A DNA stretch of 64,000 nucleotides from Mycobacterium sp. IDR2000157661. Its GTDB lineage: Bacteria > Actinomycetota > Actinomycetes > Mycobacteriales > Mycobacteriaceae. Below, piece by piece: positions 1 through 7,404 of the stretch. The position numbers and the translations under genes were made by a program. Positions within the stretch are counted from its first letter, which is position 1; each line of letters opens with the position of its first letter. The notes beneath the pieces are model-generated. The model was given only the letters and a program-made list of their open reading frames with translations, was not told where the DNA came from and did not search any database. Location of the stretch: positions 2,356,001 to 2,420,000 of the forward strand of contig NZ_CP081006.1 of NCBI RefSeq assembly GCF_022317005.1. Direction: 5' to 3'.

Positions 1-83
1 GTTAATGCTGGCCTAACAGGCGTTAACGAAATAGGCTTCGCGTATTAACGCGATAGTCATCGCCTGAGTAGCGGAGGTCGGCC

Positions 84-524
84 GTGAAGAGGGTCATCGT
101 CATCGGGATGGGTTCGGCGTTCTTCGCCGCCGCGCTGTTGGGCGCAGGTACTGCCACGGCGGCGCCAGATGTTGTCGGAATGAAGTACTCCGATGCCAAG
201 AAGGAGATCAGGGAGTCAGGGGGCCGGGCAACCGTCGCGACTCGTGTCGGCGCTCAGCTCGACGAGAACCAGTGCATTGTCACCAATGTGTGGGACGCCT
301 CATTCCTGCGAATCGCGCGAGCCGACAACGACGAGGTGGCCGTCGCCCTGAACTGCAACGGCGAATATGCGACAGCCACCAATCCCGGTACATCTGTGGC
401 GAATCCACTCGGGCGTGAGGCGAAGGCCGAGGACGAAGCGGAAGCTGCCAGGAAACGGGCTCAGCGTCAGGCTGCCCAACAGGAGGAGCGGGAGCTCGCT
501 GCCCCCGTGACACCGAACAATTAA
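84..524 (+). CDS. Small secreted PASTA-like protein, copy 1 of a tandem triplet
   Basis: 146 residues starting at GTG 84, with a GGAGG ribosome site six bases upstream. Residues 1-27 form a signal peptide ending in an Ala-rich TATAAP cleavage region. The mature start APDVVGM followed by a regular A-x-x-x-I helix looks like one PASTA unit. Two cysteines (in QCIVTN and LNCNGEY) could form a disulphide. The C-terminus is a charged Ala/Glu/Arg tail that may be coiled. The next two genes are clear paralogues, so this family expanded by tandem duplication. PASTA units bind cell-wall muropeptides in other proteins; the role here is unknown. Export is well supported, function is not. Confidence 0.8.
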   Translation: MKRVIVIGMGSAFFAAALLGAGTATAAPDVVGMKYSDAKKEIRESGGRATVATRVGAQLDENQCIVTNVWDASFLRIARADNDEVAVALNCNGEYATATNPGTSVANPLGREAKAEDEAEAARKRAQRQAAQQEERELAAPVTPNN

Positions 525-547
525 CCCGGCGTTGATCCGCCGGAGCT

Positions 548-613
548 GATTTCACGTCTGCGTAATTCGCGGGATCCCTTGCGTTCACACTGCTCGGTGA
601 AGGTTGCGTGAAC
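548..613 (+). repeat. Conserved upstream block, copy A
   Basis: Upstream of the second paralogue, GATTTCAC (548) and TTGCGTTCAC (579) lie exactly 31 bases apart, followed by GCTC, GA and TTGCG at fixed spacing. The same arrangement occurs at 1149-1214 before the third paralogue. This is either a shared promoter/operator or sequence carried along by the duplication. Confidence 0.55.
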
Positions 614-703
614 AACACGCCCGGGGGTGGCAGGCGTGGCTGCCTGCGCAACCAGGCTTGCCGCCTGGCCTGCCTCGGGCTCGATTCACGGAGGCGAGCG
701 GTC

Positions 704-1123
704 ATGCGGATGCAGGTGTTGGGAATCGGTGCGGTGACGTCTGCCGCGGTCGCGATGGCGCTGTTCGGAGCCGGTGCGGCTCACGCGGCGCCCGACGTCG
801 TGGGCATGGCGTACTCCGACGCCCAGGAGGAGATCGAGGACAGCGGCGGCTCGGCGGTGGTGGCATCGCGGGTGGGCGACCAGCTCGACGAAGGTGACTG
901 CATCGTCACCAATGTTTGGGAAGCCTCTTTCCTGCGCATCGACTCCTCGGACGACTCACAGGTGCAGGTAGCGCTGAATTGCAACGGCGAATACGCCACC
1001 GCGACCGATCCGGGCGCCTCGGTGGGTAACCCGCTCGGGCGGTTGGCCAAGACCAAGGCCGAGGAGGAAGCGGCACAGCAGGAGGAAGAGGAGCTCGCCG
1101 CTCCCGAGACACCGGACGAGTAG
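704..1123 (+). CDS. Small secreted PASTA-like protein, copy 2
   Basis: 139 residues from ATG 704. This start is chosen over upstream in-frame options because GGAGG sits just before it and because copy 3 begins with the same MRM(Q) codons after the same CACGGAGGC leader. Signal peptide of about 27 residues, then APDVVGMAYSDAQEEI, the PASTA-like segment, with the same two cysteines as copy 1. The tail is Glu/Ala rich and more acidic than in copy 1. It is probably transcribed from its own promoter, since a conserved upstream block precedes it. Function unknown. Confidence 0.8.
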   Translation: MRMQVLGIGAVTSAAVAMALFGAGAAHAAPDVVGMAYSDAQEEIEDSGGSAVVASRVGDQLDEGDCIVTNVWEASFLRIDSSDDSQVQVALNCNGEYATATDPGASVGNPLGRLAKTKAEEEAAQQEEEELAAPETPDE

Positions 1124-1148
1124 GTCCGAAACAGACTCTGGCACACAG

Positions 1149-1214
1149 GATTTCACACGCCATCCACCTCTGCGGTCGATTGCGTTCACGTCGCTCCGCG
1201 AGTGTTGCGGGAAA
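1149..1214 (+). repeat. Conserved upstream block, copy B
   Basis: GATTTCAC at 1149 and TTGCGTTCAC at 1180 repeat the 31-base spacing of block A, and the next 24 bases match at alternate positions. It lies 35 bases before the start of the third paralogue. Confidence 0.55.
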
Positions 1215-1248
1215 TCACTCTCGATGACACTCACGGAGGCCGCCCGTC

Positions 1249-1677
1249 ATGCGAATGCAGTACTTGGGGATCGGTGCGGTGGTATCTGCCGCGGCCGCGA
1301 TGGCGCTGTTGGGTACCGCGACGGCTGCTGCGAACGATTACGTCGGCCAGACCTTTGAAGACGCGTCGGAGGCGATGGACGAAGACGGCGTCGATCCAAT
1401 CGTCGCGACGGTCGTCGGCGATCAGCTGCCGGAAGACGACTGCATCGTCACCAACGCGTTCGACGCACCGTTCCTGCGCGGGGTCGGTGACGACTTCGAG
1501 TATTCGGAGGACGAGGTGCTGGTGTCGCTGAACTGTGCAGGCGCCTACGCGACGGCGACCAACCCCGGCACATCGGTCGCCCACCCGCTGGGCCGCGAGG
1601 CGAAGTCGGAGGCCGAGGAGGAAGCCGCCGAGGCCGAGGAGCAGGAACTCGCCGAGGCCGAAACACCGGACGAGTAG
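1249..1677 (+). CDS. Small secreted PASTA-like protein, copy 3 (diverged)
   Basis: 142 residues from ATG 1249 with the same CACGGAGGC leader as copy 2. Signal peptide ends near TATAAAN. The PASTA-like start has drifted (NDYVGQTFEDA, with the Pro lost), but the DDCIVTN and LNCAG cysteines are kept. The tail is almost pure Glu/Ala. It is the most acidic and most divergent copy. Converges with the TetR gene, whose stop lies 3 bases downstream. Function unknown. Confidence 0.78.
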   Translation: MRMQYLGIGAVVSAAAAMALLGTATAAANDYVGQTFEDASEAMDEDGVDPIVATVVGDQLPEDDCIVTNAFDAPFLRGVGDDFEYSEDEVLVSLNCAGAYATATNPGTSVAHPLGREAKSEAEEEAAEAEEQELAEAETPDE

Positions 1678-1680
1678 CGG

Positions 1681-2265
1681 TCAGTGACTCGACACCCGTC
1701 CGAGCAGCATCTCGACGCAGTAGTCGATGAACTGCTCGCGGGTGACGGTGAGCCTGCCGTTGAGGTAGGCGGTGAACAATGCCGTCAGCGCACCGATCAG
1801 CCCGGTGGCCACCATGGCCGCCAGCGCCGGATCGGTGATGCGGGTGAGCTTGTGCTGCAACAGTTCGATGAAGCTCGGCATCCACTCGGCGCCCGATCGC
1901 GTCAGCACCGGCTCGACGGCGGGCGCCAGCAGCAGCACTCGGCCGCGGGTCGGGTCGTCGACCATCAGCGCGACGAATCGTTCCACGGCATCGCGCGGCG
2001 TCTCGGCCGTCATCAGCGTCGACATCGCCTTGGCGCACACATCGTCGTAGACGGCGCGGACGAACTCGTCGCGGTCGGCGAAGCTCTCGTAGAAGTAGCG
2101 TTCGGTGAGCCCGGCCGCCCGGCATACCGCGCGAACGGTGAGTGAGGGTCCCTCGGCGCTGCCCAACACGGCGACGCCGGCGGTGATCAACTCGTCGCGC
2201 CGCAGCACCTGCCGATCCTGCAGCGGAACGCCGGACCATCGGCCCCGTCGTTGACCCGAAGGCAC
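1681..2265 (-). CDS. TetR-family transcriptional regulator
   Basis: 194 residues, GTG start at 2265 fixed by an AGGAGGG site upstream. The N-terminal helix-turn-helix is visible as SLTVRAVCRAAGLTERYFYE (about residues 40-60), typical of TetR. The C-terminal ligand domain is all helical and unassigned. It is divergent from the DUF2236 gene at 2335 with an imperfect palindrome between them, so it most likely represses that gene and itself. Confidence 0.85.
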   Translation of the reverse strand: MPSGQRRGRWSGVPLQDRQVLRRDELITAGVAVLGSAEGPSLTVRAVCRAAGLTERYFYESFADRDEFVRAVYDDVCAKAMSTLMTAETPRDAVERFVALMVDDPTRGRVLLLAPAVEPVLTRSGAEWMPSFIELLQHKLTRITDPALAAMVATGLIGALTALFTAYLNGRLTVTREQFIDYCVEMLLGRVSSH

Positions 2266-2284
2266 ATCCCTCCTAAGCTCTAGA

Positions 2285-2302
2285 TGACAACACCCGTAGT
2301 CA
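2285..2302. promoter_or_regulatory. Candidate TetR operator
   Basis: TGACAAC-ACCC-GTAGTCA, seven-base arms with one mismatch, in the 69-base gap between the divergent tetR and DUF2236 genes. Position and symmetry suit a TetR dimer; binding is inferred. Confidence 0.45.
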
Positions 2303-2334
2303 GAATGCTTCGCTGACCGGATGGAAGTGCATCA

Positions 2335-3333
2335 GTGACTCAAGATACGTCTGCGACGTGCCCGGTGACCAGCGAGTCACCGGTGACGGCCGGCTGCCCG
2401 GTGACCGCGGGCGGCTACGACGCGCCGCCCCTGGGCCCCGACTCGCTGACATGGCGGTACTTCGGCCAGTGGACCGGTCTCTTCCAGGGCACCTGGGCCG
2501 GGTCGATGCAGAACATGCATCCGCAACTGGGTGCCGCGGTGAAGGACCACTCGATCTTCTTCCTGGAGCGGATCCCGCGGCTGCTGCGATCGATCTACCC
2601 GATCGGTGGCGTGGTCTTCGACGGTGACCGCGCGCCCAAGACCGGCGCCGAGGTGCGCGACTACCACATCACCATCAAGGGCGTCGACGAAAAGGGCCGC
2701 CGGTACAGCGCGTTGAACCCCGATGTCTTCTACTGGGCCCATGCGACGTTCTTCAAGTCGACCCTGCTGGCCGCCGAGAAGTTCGGCGGCGGGCTGACCG
2801 AGGACCAGAGGCGCCAGCTGTTCGACGAGCACATCCAGTGGTACCGCATGTACGGCATGAGCATGCGGCCGGTGCCCGAGAGCTGGGAGGAATTCCAGGC
2901 CTACTGGGATCACATGTGCCGCAACGTGTTGGAGAACAACTGGGCCGCCCGCGAGGTGATGGACCTGTCCACGATGCCCAAGCATCCTTCGCTGACCTGG
3001 ATTCCGGACTGGATGTGGGCGCTGAACCTGAAGGTGATGCAGCGCTTCCTGACCTTCATGACCGTGGCCTTGTACGACCCGCCGGTTCGCGAGTTGATGG
3101 GCTACACCTGGACACCTCGCCAGGAGTGGCTGCACCGGCGGTTCTGTGAGGTCGTCACCGTCGCCACCAAGGTGCTGCCCAAACGCATGCTGATGCATCC
3201 GCGCAAGCGCTCGGCTTTCGATCGGGCCACGGGCCGACTGCCCGCGGACACCCCGCTCGTCCAGACCCCGGCGCGCAATCTGCCGCCCGTCGAGTACCGC
3301 GGACAACCACAGTTCTACTGCCCGAAAGTCTGA
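2335..3333 (+). CDS. DUF2236 (MpaB-like) oxygenase-family protein
   Basis: 332 residues from GTG 2335. The central RDYHITIKG followed by YSALNPDVFYWAHATFF is the signature of DUF2236, the family of MpaB and latex-clearing-type haem oxygenases; the His residues in these motifs are the likely cofactor ligands. The N-terminus carries an unusual repeat (CPVTSESPVTAGCPVTAG) with two cysteines and no clear signal peptide. Divergent from a TetR regulator. Family known from rubber and mycophenolic acid work, but most mycobacterial members have no substrate assigned, and none can be given here. Confidence 0.8.
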   Translation: MTQDTSATCPVTSESPVTAGCPVTAGGYDAPPLGPDSLTWRYFGQWTGLFQGTWAGSMQNMHPQLGAAVKDHSIFFLERIPRLLRSIYPIGGVVFDGDRAPKTGAEVRDYHITIKGVDEKGRRYSALNPDVFYWAHATFFKSTLLAAEKFGGGLTEDQRRQLFDEHIQWYRMYGMSMRPVPESWEEFQAYWDHMCRNVLENNWAAREVMDLSTMPKHPSLTWIPDWMWALNLKVMQRFLTFMTVALYDPPVRELMGYTWTPRQEWLHRRFCEVVTVATKVLPKRMLMHPRKRSAFDRATGRLPADTPLVQTPARNLPPVEYRGQPQFYCPKV

Positions 3334-3346
3334 GCGTGGCGTCGGC

Positions 3347-3763
3347 TCACGACGCCGGGGTGACGCCCAGGTCGGCGAGCAGTCGACGTACCCGCTCCTC
3401 GATGTCGTCGCGAATGGGCCGTACCGCGTCGACCGACTGGCCCGCGGGATCGGTGAGTTCCCAGTTCTCGTAACGCTTGCCGGGAAAGATCGGGCAGGCG
3501 TCGCCGCAGCCCATGGTGATGACGACGTCGGCGGCTTGGACGATCTCGTCGGTCCACGGCTTCGGGAACTCACCGGTGATGTCGATGCCCACCTCGGCCA
3601 TGGCGGCGATCGCCGAGGGGTTGATCTCGTGGCCGGGTTCTGAGCCGCCGGACCACGCGACGGCGTCCTCTCCGGCCAACTGGGTGAAGAAGCCGAGCGC
3701 CATCTGCGAGCGTCCCGCGTTGTGGGTGCACAGGAACAGCACGGTCGGCTTTCCTTCGGTCAT
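3347..3763 (-). CDS. arsC: Arsenate reductase, low-molecular-weight phosphatase fold
   Basis: 138 residues from ATG 3763, preceded by AAGGAGT. The P-loop CTHNAGR (Cys12 to Arg18) is the catalytic loop of the LMW-phosphatase type ArsC, and the pair Cys86/Cys90 in MGCGDAC supplies the redox relay used by thioredoxin- or mycothiol-coupled reductases. It reduces arsenate to arsenite in the cytoplasm. Its ATG overlaps the stop of the aquaporin gene (ATGA), so arsR, the channel gene and arsC are translated as one operon. In M. tuberculosis the reductase domain is fused to an Acr3 pump; here it stands alone. Confidence 0.93.
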   Translation of the reverse strand: MTEGKPTVLFLCTHNAGRSQMALGFFTQLAGEDAVAWSGGSEPGHEINPSAIAAMAEVGIDITGEFPKPWTDEIVQAADVVITMGCGDACPIFPGKRYENWELTDPAGQSVDAVRPIRDDIEERVRRLLADLGVTPAS

Positions 3764-4518
3764 GACGGACTCCTTTGTTCGGCGGGGGTTGCCGGGCCGC
3801 GATGGGGGACGACGACGTCGTCGGCGGTCTGCGCCGCGTCCGGATACAGGGCGGCGACGAGCGCCAAACCGACGAGCCCGCCGATGATCTGGGCGGCGAT
3901 GAACCCCGGCGCGGAGCCAGGAGCGATGCCTGCGAACGTGTCGGAGAAGATGCGGCCGACGGTCACCGCGGGGTTGGCGAAAGACGTCGAACTGGTGAAC
4001 CAGTACGCCGCGCCGATGTAGGCGCCGACCGCCGCGGCCGACAACGCCGCTCGTCCCGTGCGGGCCAGCGCGAAGATCACCGCGATCAGCCCCGCGGTGG
4101 CGACGATCTCGCCCACGAGGTGTCCGGCGGTGACGCGGTCCTTGGTGGAGATCTCGATGACGTCGCGGTCGAACATGATGTTGGCCAGCAGTGCTCCCGT
4201 CACGCCGCCCGTCACCTGCGCGACGGTGTAGGACGCGACGTGACGGCCGCTGATGCCGGTGCCCGCCCGTCTGCCTAGAAGCCAATCAGCCGCTGAGACA
4301 ACCGGATTGAAGTGAGCGCCGGAGACCGGACCGAACAGTAGGATCAGCACGGCCAGGCCGAACACCGTCGCCGTCGAGTTCTGCAGCAGTTGCAGGCCCA
4401 CATCGTCGGGGGAGAGCTGTTGTGCGGCGATGCCGGATCCGACGACCACCGTGACCAACAGTGCCGTGCCGGTGAACTCCGCGAGCAGGCGGCGCGGCAG
4501 CGCGACGGGGTGGTTCAC
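3760..4518 (-). CDS. Aquaglyceroporin (MIP family), probable arsenite channel
   Basis: 252 residues from GTG 4518, which overlaps the arsR stop (GTGA). Six membrane segments plus the two MIP half-helix signatures: HFNPV (Asn71-Pro72-Val73, with Val for the usual Ala) and FANPAVT in the second half. The operon partners ArsR and ArsC argue for an arsenite exit route: arsenate is reduced, then arsenite leaves down its gradient, as described for AqpS-type systems. No active arsenite pump is seen in the window. Could also be annotated simply as an aquaporin. Confidence 0.88.
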   Translation of the reverse strand: MNHPVALPRRLLAEFTGTALLVTVVVGSGIAAQQLSPDDVGLQLLQNSTATVFGLAVLILLFGPVSGAHFNPVVSAADWLLGRRAGTGISGRHVASYTVAQVTGGVTGALLANIMFDRDVIEISTKDRVTAGHLVGEIVATAGLIAVIFALARTGRAALSAAAVGAYIGAAYWFTSSTSFANPAVTVGRIFSDTFAGIAPGSAPGFIAAQIIGGLVGLALVAALYPDAAQTADDVVVPHRGPATPAEQRSPS

Positions 4519-4874
4519 AGCCGGGCTCCGGCATCGATGTCGAGCAATGACGAAAGCTGTTGCAGCGCACCCGGAACGGCGCGGTAGTAGACCCACGAGC
4601 CGCGCCGTTCACAGTCGAGCAGGCCGGCGGTACGCAGCACCTTGAGGTGGTGGGAGATGGTCGGCTGAGTCAGGTCGATTCCGGAGGACAGCTCGCAGAC
4701 GCATGCCTCTCCGCCGCCGTGGCTGGCGACCACGCTCAACAGGCGGAGCCGAACGGGGTCGGACAGGGCCTTGAGCTTGGTCGCCAGCTCGGCGGCGGCC
4801 TGGGCGGACAGGGGCTGCCGCGCCAGGGGTGCGATCACGCAGCCCGTCGCGTCGGTCGCCAGCGACTTAGACAT
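4515..4874 (-). CDS. arsR: ArsR/SmtB-family metalloregulator (Rv2642 type)
   Basis: 119 residues. Winged-helix with SQPTISHHLKVLR-type recognition helix (here DLTQPTISHHLK) preceded by ACVCEL, whose Cys58 and Cys60 form the helix-3 metal site of classical ArsR/CadC repressors. First gene of the arsR-channel-arsC operon. No Shine-Dalgarno site precedes ATG 4874 and the operator ends only three bases from it, so the mRNA is probably leaderless. It should release DNA on arsenite (or cadmium, lead) binding and so induce the operon. Confidence 0.92.
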   Translation of the reverse strand: MSKSLATDATGCVIAPLARQPLSAQAAAELATKLKALSDPVRLRLLSVVASHGGGEACVCELSSGIDLTQPTISHHLKVLRTAGLLDCERRGSWVYYRAVPGALQQLSSLLDIDAGARL

Positions 4875-4877
4875 TCG

Positions 4878-4897
4878 TCGATATTGACCGATATCGA
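4878..4897. promoter_or_regulatory. ArsR operator in front of arsR
   Basis: TCGATAT-TGACCG-ATATCGA, perfect seven-base arms, placed immediately before the arsR start codon so that a bound repressor would cover the transcription start. Confidence 0.65.
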
Positions 4898-4935
4898 ATC
4901 AAGCCGCAAGCGAACACTCGGTGAACCGGCTTGGG

Positions 4936-5397
4936 TCAGCAGCACGCGGCCGTGGCGTCGTCGGCTGCGGTGGCTCCGCAGCAGACGTCGCCGTCGGTCT
5001 CGGCGGCGTGTTGTGGGCTGTTGCCGAAGGTCTCGGAATCCTCGAGGACGGTGTAGACCTCCCACTTCTCGCCGGCCGGGCCGGTCACCCAGACCTTGTC
5101 CTGTTTGGCGAAGCAGCAGGTGGTGCCGATCTCCTCGTCGGTGAACAGGCCCTCGCCGGCGAGCCGGGCGATCTCGGCGTGCACGGTTGCGCTGGACTCG
5201 ACCTCGACGCCGAGGTGGTTGATGGTGCCGCCCTTGCCGGGGTTCTGCAGCAGCACCAGCTTCACCGGCGGGTCGGCGACGGCGAAATTGGCATAACCCT
5301 CCTTCACCTTCGCGGGTGCGCTGTTGAACAGCTTGGAGTAGAAGCTGATGGCCTCGTCGAGGTCGTCGACGTTGAGGGCGAGTTGGATGCGGGACAT
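4936..5397 (-). CDS. cadI: Cadmium-induced protein CadI / ArsI-like VOC-fold protein
   Basis: 153 residues from ATG 5397 with AGGAAGG upstream. The whole chain matches mycobacterial CadI (Rv2641): the start MSRIQLALNVDDL, NHLGVEVESS with metal ligand His61, EIGTTCCFAKQDKVWV with the adjacent Cys94-Cys95 pair, and a Cys-rich tail (two further CC pairs). In ArsI enzymes the same fold and vicinal Cys pair bind trivalent organoarsenicals and break the C-As bond using Fe(II); in M. tuberculosis the gene is cadmium induced. It could therefore be an organoarsenical lyase, a metal-binding protein, or both. Confidence 0.92.
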   Translation of the reverse strand: MSRIQLALNVDDLDEAISFYSKLFNSAPAKVKEGYANFAVADPPVKLVLLQNPGKGGTINHLGVEVESSATVHAEIARLAGEGLFTDEEIGTTCCFAKQDKVWVTGPAGEKWEVYTVLEDSETFGNSPQHAAETDGDVCCGATAADDATAACC

Positions 5398-5419
5398 GGT
5401 GGACCTTCCTACTTGTGGG

Positions 5420-5472
5420 ACATATATCGAAGTAGCGCGCTACGGTCACCATGCCACGTTTTTGATATATGT
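5420..5472. promoter_or_regulatory. Divergent cadI/arsR control region
   Basis: Nine-base inverted repeat ACATATATC (5420-5428) and GATATATGT (5464-5472) framing a central 12-base palindrome GTAGCGCGCTAC (5432-5443). It sits between the divergent cadI and second arsR genes and shares the ATAT-rich core of the 4878-4897 operator, so one ArsR probably controls both directions. Confidence 0.55.
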
Positions 5473-5496
5473 CAAGAAGGATGGCAGAATCGCCTC

Positions 5497-5856
5497 ATGC
5501 CCAAAGCGTTGCCGATGATCGACATGTCCGCCCCTGTGTGCTGTGCGCCCGTGGCTGCCGGGCCGATGAGCGATGACGACGCGCTGGCGGTGGCGTTGCG
5601 GCTCAAGGCCCTCGCCGACCCGGCGCGGGTGAAGATCATGTCGTACCTGTTCGGCTCCGCGGCGGGCGAGGAGAACAGCGGCGATCTGGCGGCCGCGCTC
5701 GGGTTGTCGGAGTCCACCGTCAGCCACCACCTCAGCCAGCTCCGGCGCGCCGGGCTCGTCGAGTCCGACCGTCGCGGGATGAACGTCTTCCACCGCCCGC
5801 ATCGTGACGCGCTGGGCGCGCTGTGCGTGGTGCTGGACCCGAACTGTTGCCGGTGA
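5497..5856 (+). CDS. Second ArsR-family regulator with N- and C-terminal Cys pairs (Rv2640c type)
   Basis: 119 residues from ATG 5497. Winged helix with LGLSESTVSHHLSQLRRAG as recognition region. It lacks the CVC helix-3 motif; instead Cys15-Cys16 lie at the N-terminus and CC again in the last four residues (DPNCCR), plus LCVVL. Corynebacterium ArsR1 uses Cys15, Cys16 and a distant Cys55 as arsenite ligands; Cys55 has no counterpart here, so the C-terminal CC may complete the site. Divergent from cadI as in M. tuberculosis. Start slightly uncertain: AAGAAGG lies 16 bases upstream. Confidence 0.88.
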   Translation: MPKALPMIDMSAPVCCAPVAAGPMSDDDALAVALRLKALADPARVKIMSYLFGSAAGEENSGDLAAALGLSESTVSHHLSQLRRAGLVESDRRGMNVFHRPHRDALGALCVVLDPNCCR

Positions 5857-5937
5857 GCCTAATGCGTTGAGTCAGGCTGTCTGGCCATTCCGACGCCGAG
5901 CCGTCACCCGTCGAGAGCAATTGGCGCAGCGAACATC

Positions 5938-6126
5938 TCACTTGGCGATCTCAGCTTGTACGGCAGCCAAATTCCAGCCGGCCCGCGCCATCGATTCGAC
6001 GTCACAGAGCTTTTCGCCTGTCACGTGATCGACCTCAAGGACTGACGCCGAGCAGGTCGGATTGGTGACTGCGAGATGGTTCGGGCAACGTTCGTGCTGC
6101 CCGCCGTCGGTTGCGCAAGCCCGCCA
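5938..6126 (-). pseudogene. Possible remnant of a small Cys-rich protein
   Basis: An open stretch of 63 codons after a TAG, with no ATG or GTG near its beginning. It reads with several Cys (CATDGGQHERCPNHL, then NPTCSAS, then GEKLCDVESMARAG) and ends AAVQAEIAK. Composition is protein-like and Cys spacing resembles a zinc ribbon. I do not recognise the family. It may be the end of a decayed gene. The rest of the 386-base gap 5857-6242 shows nothing else. Confidence 0.25.
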
Positions 6127-6242
6127 CTAGACACGCGCAGGCAAAGGGTGCACAGTTGGCTCCATCGACGCCAGTCGTGGTGACCTTCCGTCAATCGGGG
6201 ACTTGCTTGAGGCCACAGAGCCGAACTCCCCAGGAGCACACC

Positions 6243-6662
6243 ATGAGACCTCATGCGCCCATCTATCTACGCCGCGTCGCACTCGCCACGATGTTCGCCG
6301 GAGCAGCAGCAGTCGCCGGCACCGCCGCGGGCGACCCGGCTACCGCATACGCCGAACCTCGAGAATGGGATATCGGCGAATACGACGACTGTATGGGCGT
6401 CAGGGCTGACCTGAACGTTCTCGGAGTGATCAGCAACGAGGCTCTGGCCGACGAAACTAGAATGTGCTGCGAGAGATCCGGTGGAGTCTGGGGCGTAGGT
6501 TTCAACGGCGAGGCCGGTTGCGTGGCGCCCCCAGCCGCGGAGGCCGAACGAGCTCCCGCAGCACCACCTGTCCTTCCGCCCGAGTCGCAAGCGACACTAT
6601 GGATGCCGCCGCCTCCTCCGCCGCCGGAAGCCATAGCGCCCGGTCCTGCCAGCCGAAGCTGA
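6243..6662 (+). CDS. Secreted Cys- and Pro-rich protein of unknown function
   Basis: 139 residues from ATG 6243, with AGGAGCAC upstream. Signal peptide with Arg pair and an Ala/Gly core, cleavage near AYAEP (residue 39). The mature part begins with EYDDCMG and contains MCCERSGGVW and AGCVAPP, four cysteines that could form two disulphides, then a Pro/Ala tail with a run of seven prolines. Small secreted proteins of this layout are common in mycobacteria but uncharacterised. Not linked to neighbours. Confidence 0.7.
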   Translation: MRPHAPIYLRRVALATMFAGAAAVAGTAAGDPATAYAEPREWDIGEYDDCMGVRADLNVLGVISNEALADETRMCCERSGGVWGVGFNGEAGCVAPPAAEAERAPAAPPVLPPESQATLWMPPPPPPPEAIAPGPASRS

Positions 6663-6879
6663 CGGTCGGCGTCGTGCGGCCTACAGCGGGCTGCGCGCGG
6701 CCGAGAATGCGGGCCTGGAGGTCCGAGACCTTTTTCAAGACGGCTCCGGCAGCGCCGGTGCGGGCGAGCGTGCGGGTGCGTCGCGCGAAGGATCGACGAG
6801 CCGGCGAGTGGGTAACAACAGGCCGAAAAGTAAACGCAGCCGTCGGCGCGCAAGGCCAGGCGAGAACGGGAGCCTCAGA

Positions 6880-6897
6880 CTGGTGAAAGTTCACCAG
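6880..6897 (-). terminator. Hairpin behind tRNA-Lys
   Basis: CTGGTGAA-AG-TTCACCAG, perfect eight-base arms, seven bases past the CCA end of the minus-strand tRNA-Lys. No T tract follows, as is usual for mycobacterial terminators. The rest of 6663-6904 shows no convincing gene. Confidence 0.45.
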
Positions 6898-6904
6898 GCT
6901 TCCG

Positions 6905-6980
6905 TGGTGCCCCCACCAGGGCTCGAACCTGGGACCTGCGGATTAAAAGTCCGTAGCTCTACCAACTGAGCTATAGGGGC
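6905..6980 (-). tRNA. tRNA-Lys (anticodon TTT)
   Basis: Full cloverleaf: acceptor arm GCCCCTA paired with TGGGGGC, anticodon loop ACTTTTAAT, T-arm GGTTCGAGCCC, and an encoded CCA at 6905-6907. Confidence 0.97.
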
Positions 6981-7103
6981 TGCGAAGCAACAGGATACTG
7001 GGTGACCGATGGCGGCCTCGTTTGAGGATTCGGGTGCCGGTGCCCTAAGCTATCGAGGCTCCCAACGTCATCGCGTTTCGAGTACCCCGGAGAGATTCGG
7101 CTG

Positions 7104-7176
7104 GCCCCCTTCGTCTAGCGGCCTAGGACGCCGCCCTTTCAAGGCGGTAGCGCGGGTTCGAATCCCGTAGGGGGTA
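7104..7176 (+). tRNA. tRNA-Glu (anticodon TTC)
   Basis: Acceptor GCCCCCT with AGGGGGT, anticodon loop CCTTTCAAG giving TTC, T-loop GTTCGAATC. CCA not encoded. First of three same-strand tRNAs. Confidence 0.97.
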
Positions 7177-7211
7177 CACGTGGCGCCCGTACGATGGGGT
7201 GACACAAGCAA

Positions 7212-7288
7212 GGCCCTGTGGCGCAGTTGGTTAGCGCGCCGCCCTGTCACGGCGGAGGTCGCGGGTTCGAGTCCCGTCAGGGTCGCCA
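7212..7288 (+). tRNA. tRNA-Asp (anticodon GTC)
   Basis: Acceptor GGCCCTG with CAGGGTC, anticodon loop CCTGTCACG giving GTC, T-loop GTTCGAGTC, CCA encoded at 7286-7288. 35 bases after tRNA-Glu. Confidence 0.97.
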
Positions 7289-7330
7289 CCGATTGGCGAG
7301 GCACCCACGGTCGGCAGGCCGGTGCCTTCC

Positions 7331-7404
7331 GGCCAGGTAGCTCAGTTGGTACGAGCGTCCGCCTGAAAAGCGGAAGGTCGCCGGTTCGATCCCGGCCCTG
7401 GCCA
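7331..7404 (+). tRNA. tRNA-Phe (anticodon GAA)
   Basis: Acceptor GGCCAGG with CCTGGCC, anticodon loop CCTGAAAAG giving GAA, T-loop GTTCGATCC. CCA not encoded. Last of the Glu-Asp-Phe cluster. Confidence 0.97.

Noticed and set aside
6502..6894. 130-codon minus-strand frame before tRNA-Lys
   Set aside because: Overlaps a well supported secreted-protein gene, has no recognisable domain and low-complexity Arg/Ala content.
7104..7404. CRISPR-like regular spacing
   Set aside because: The repeated blocks are three different tRNA genes.
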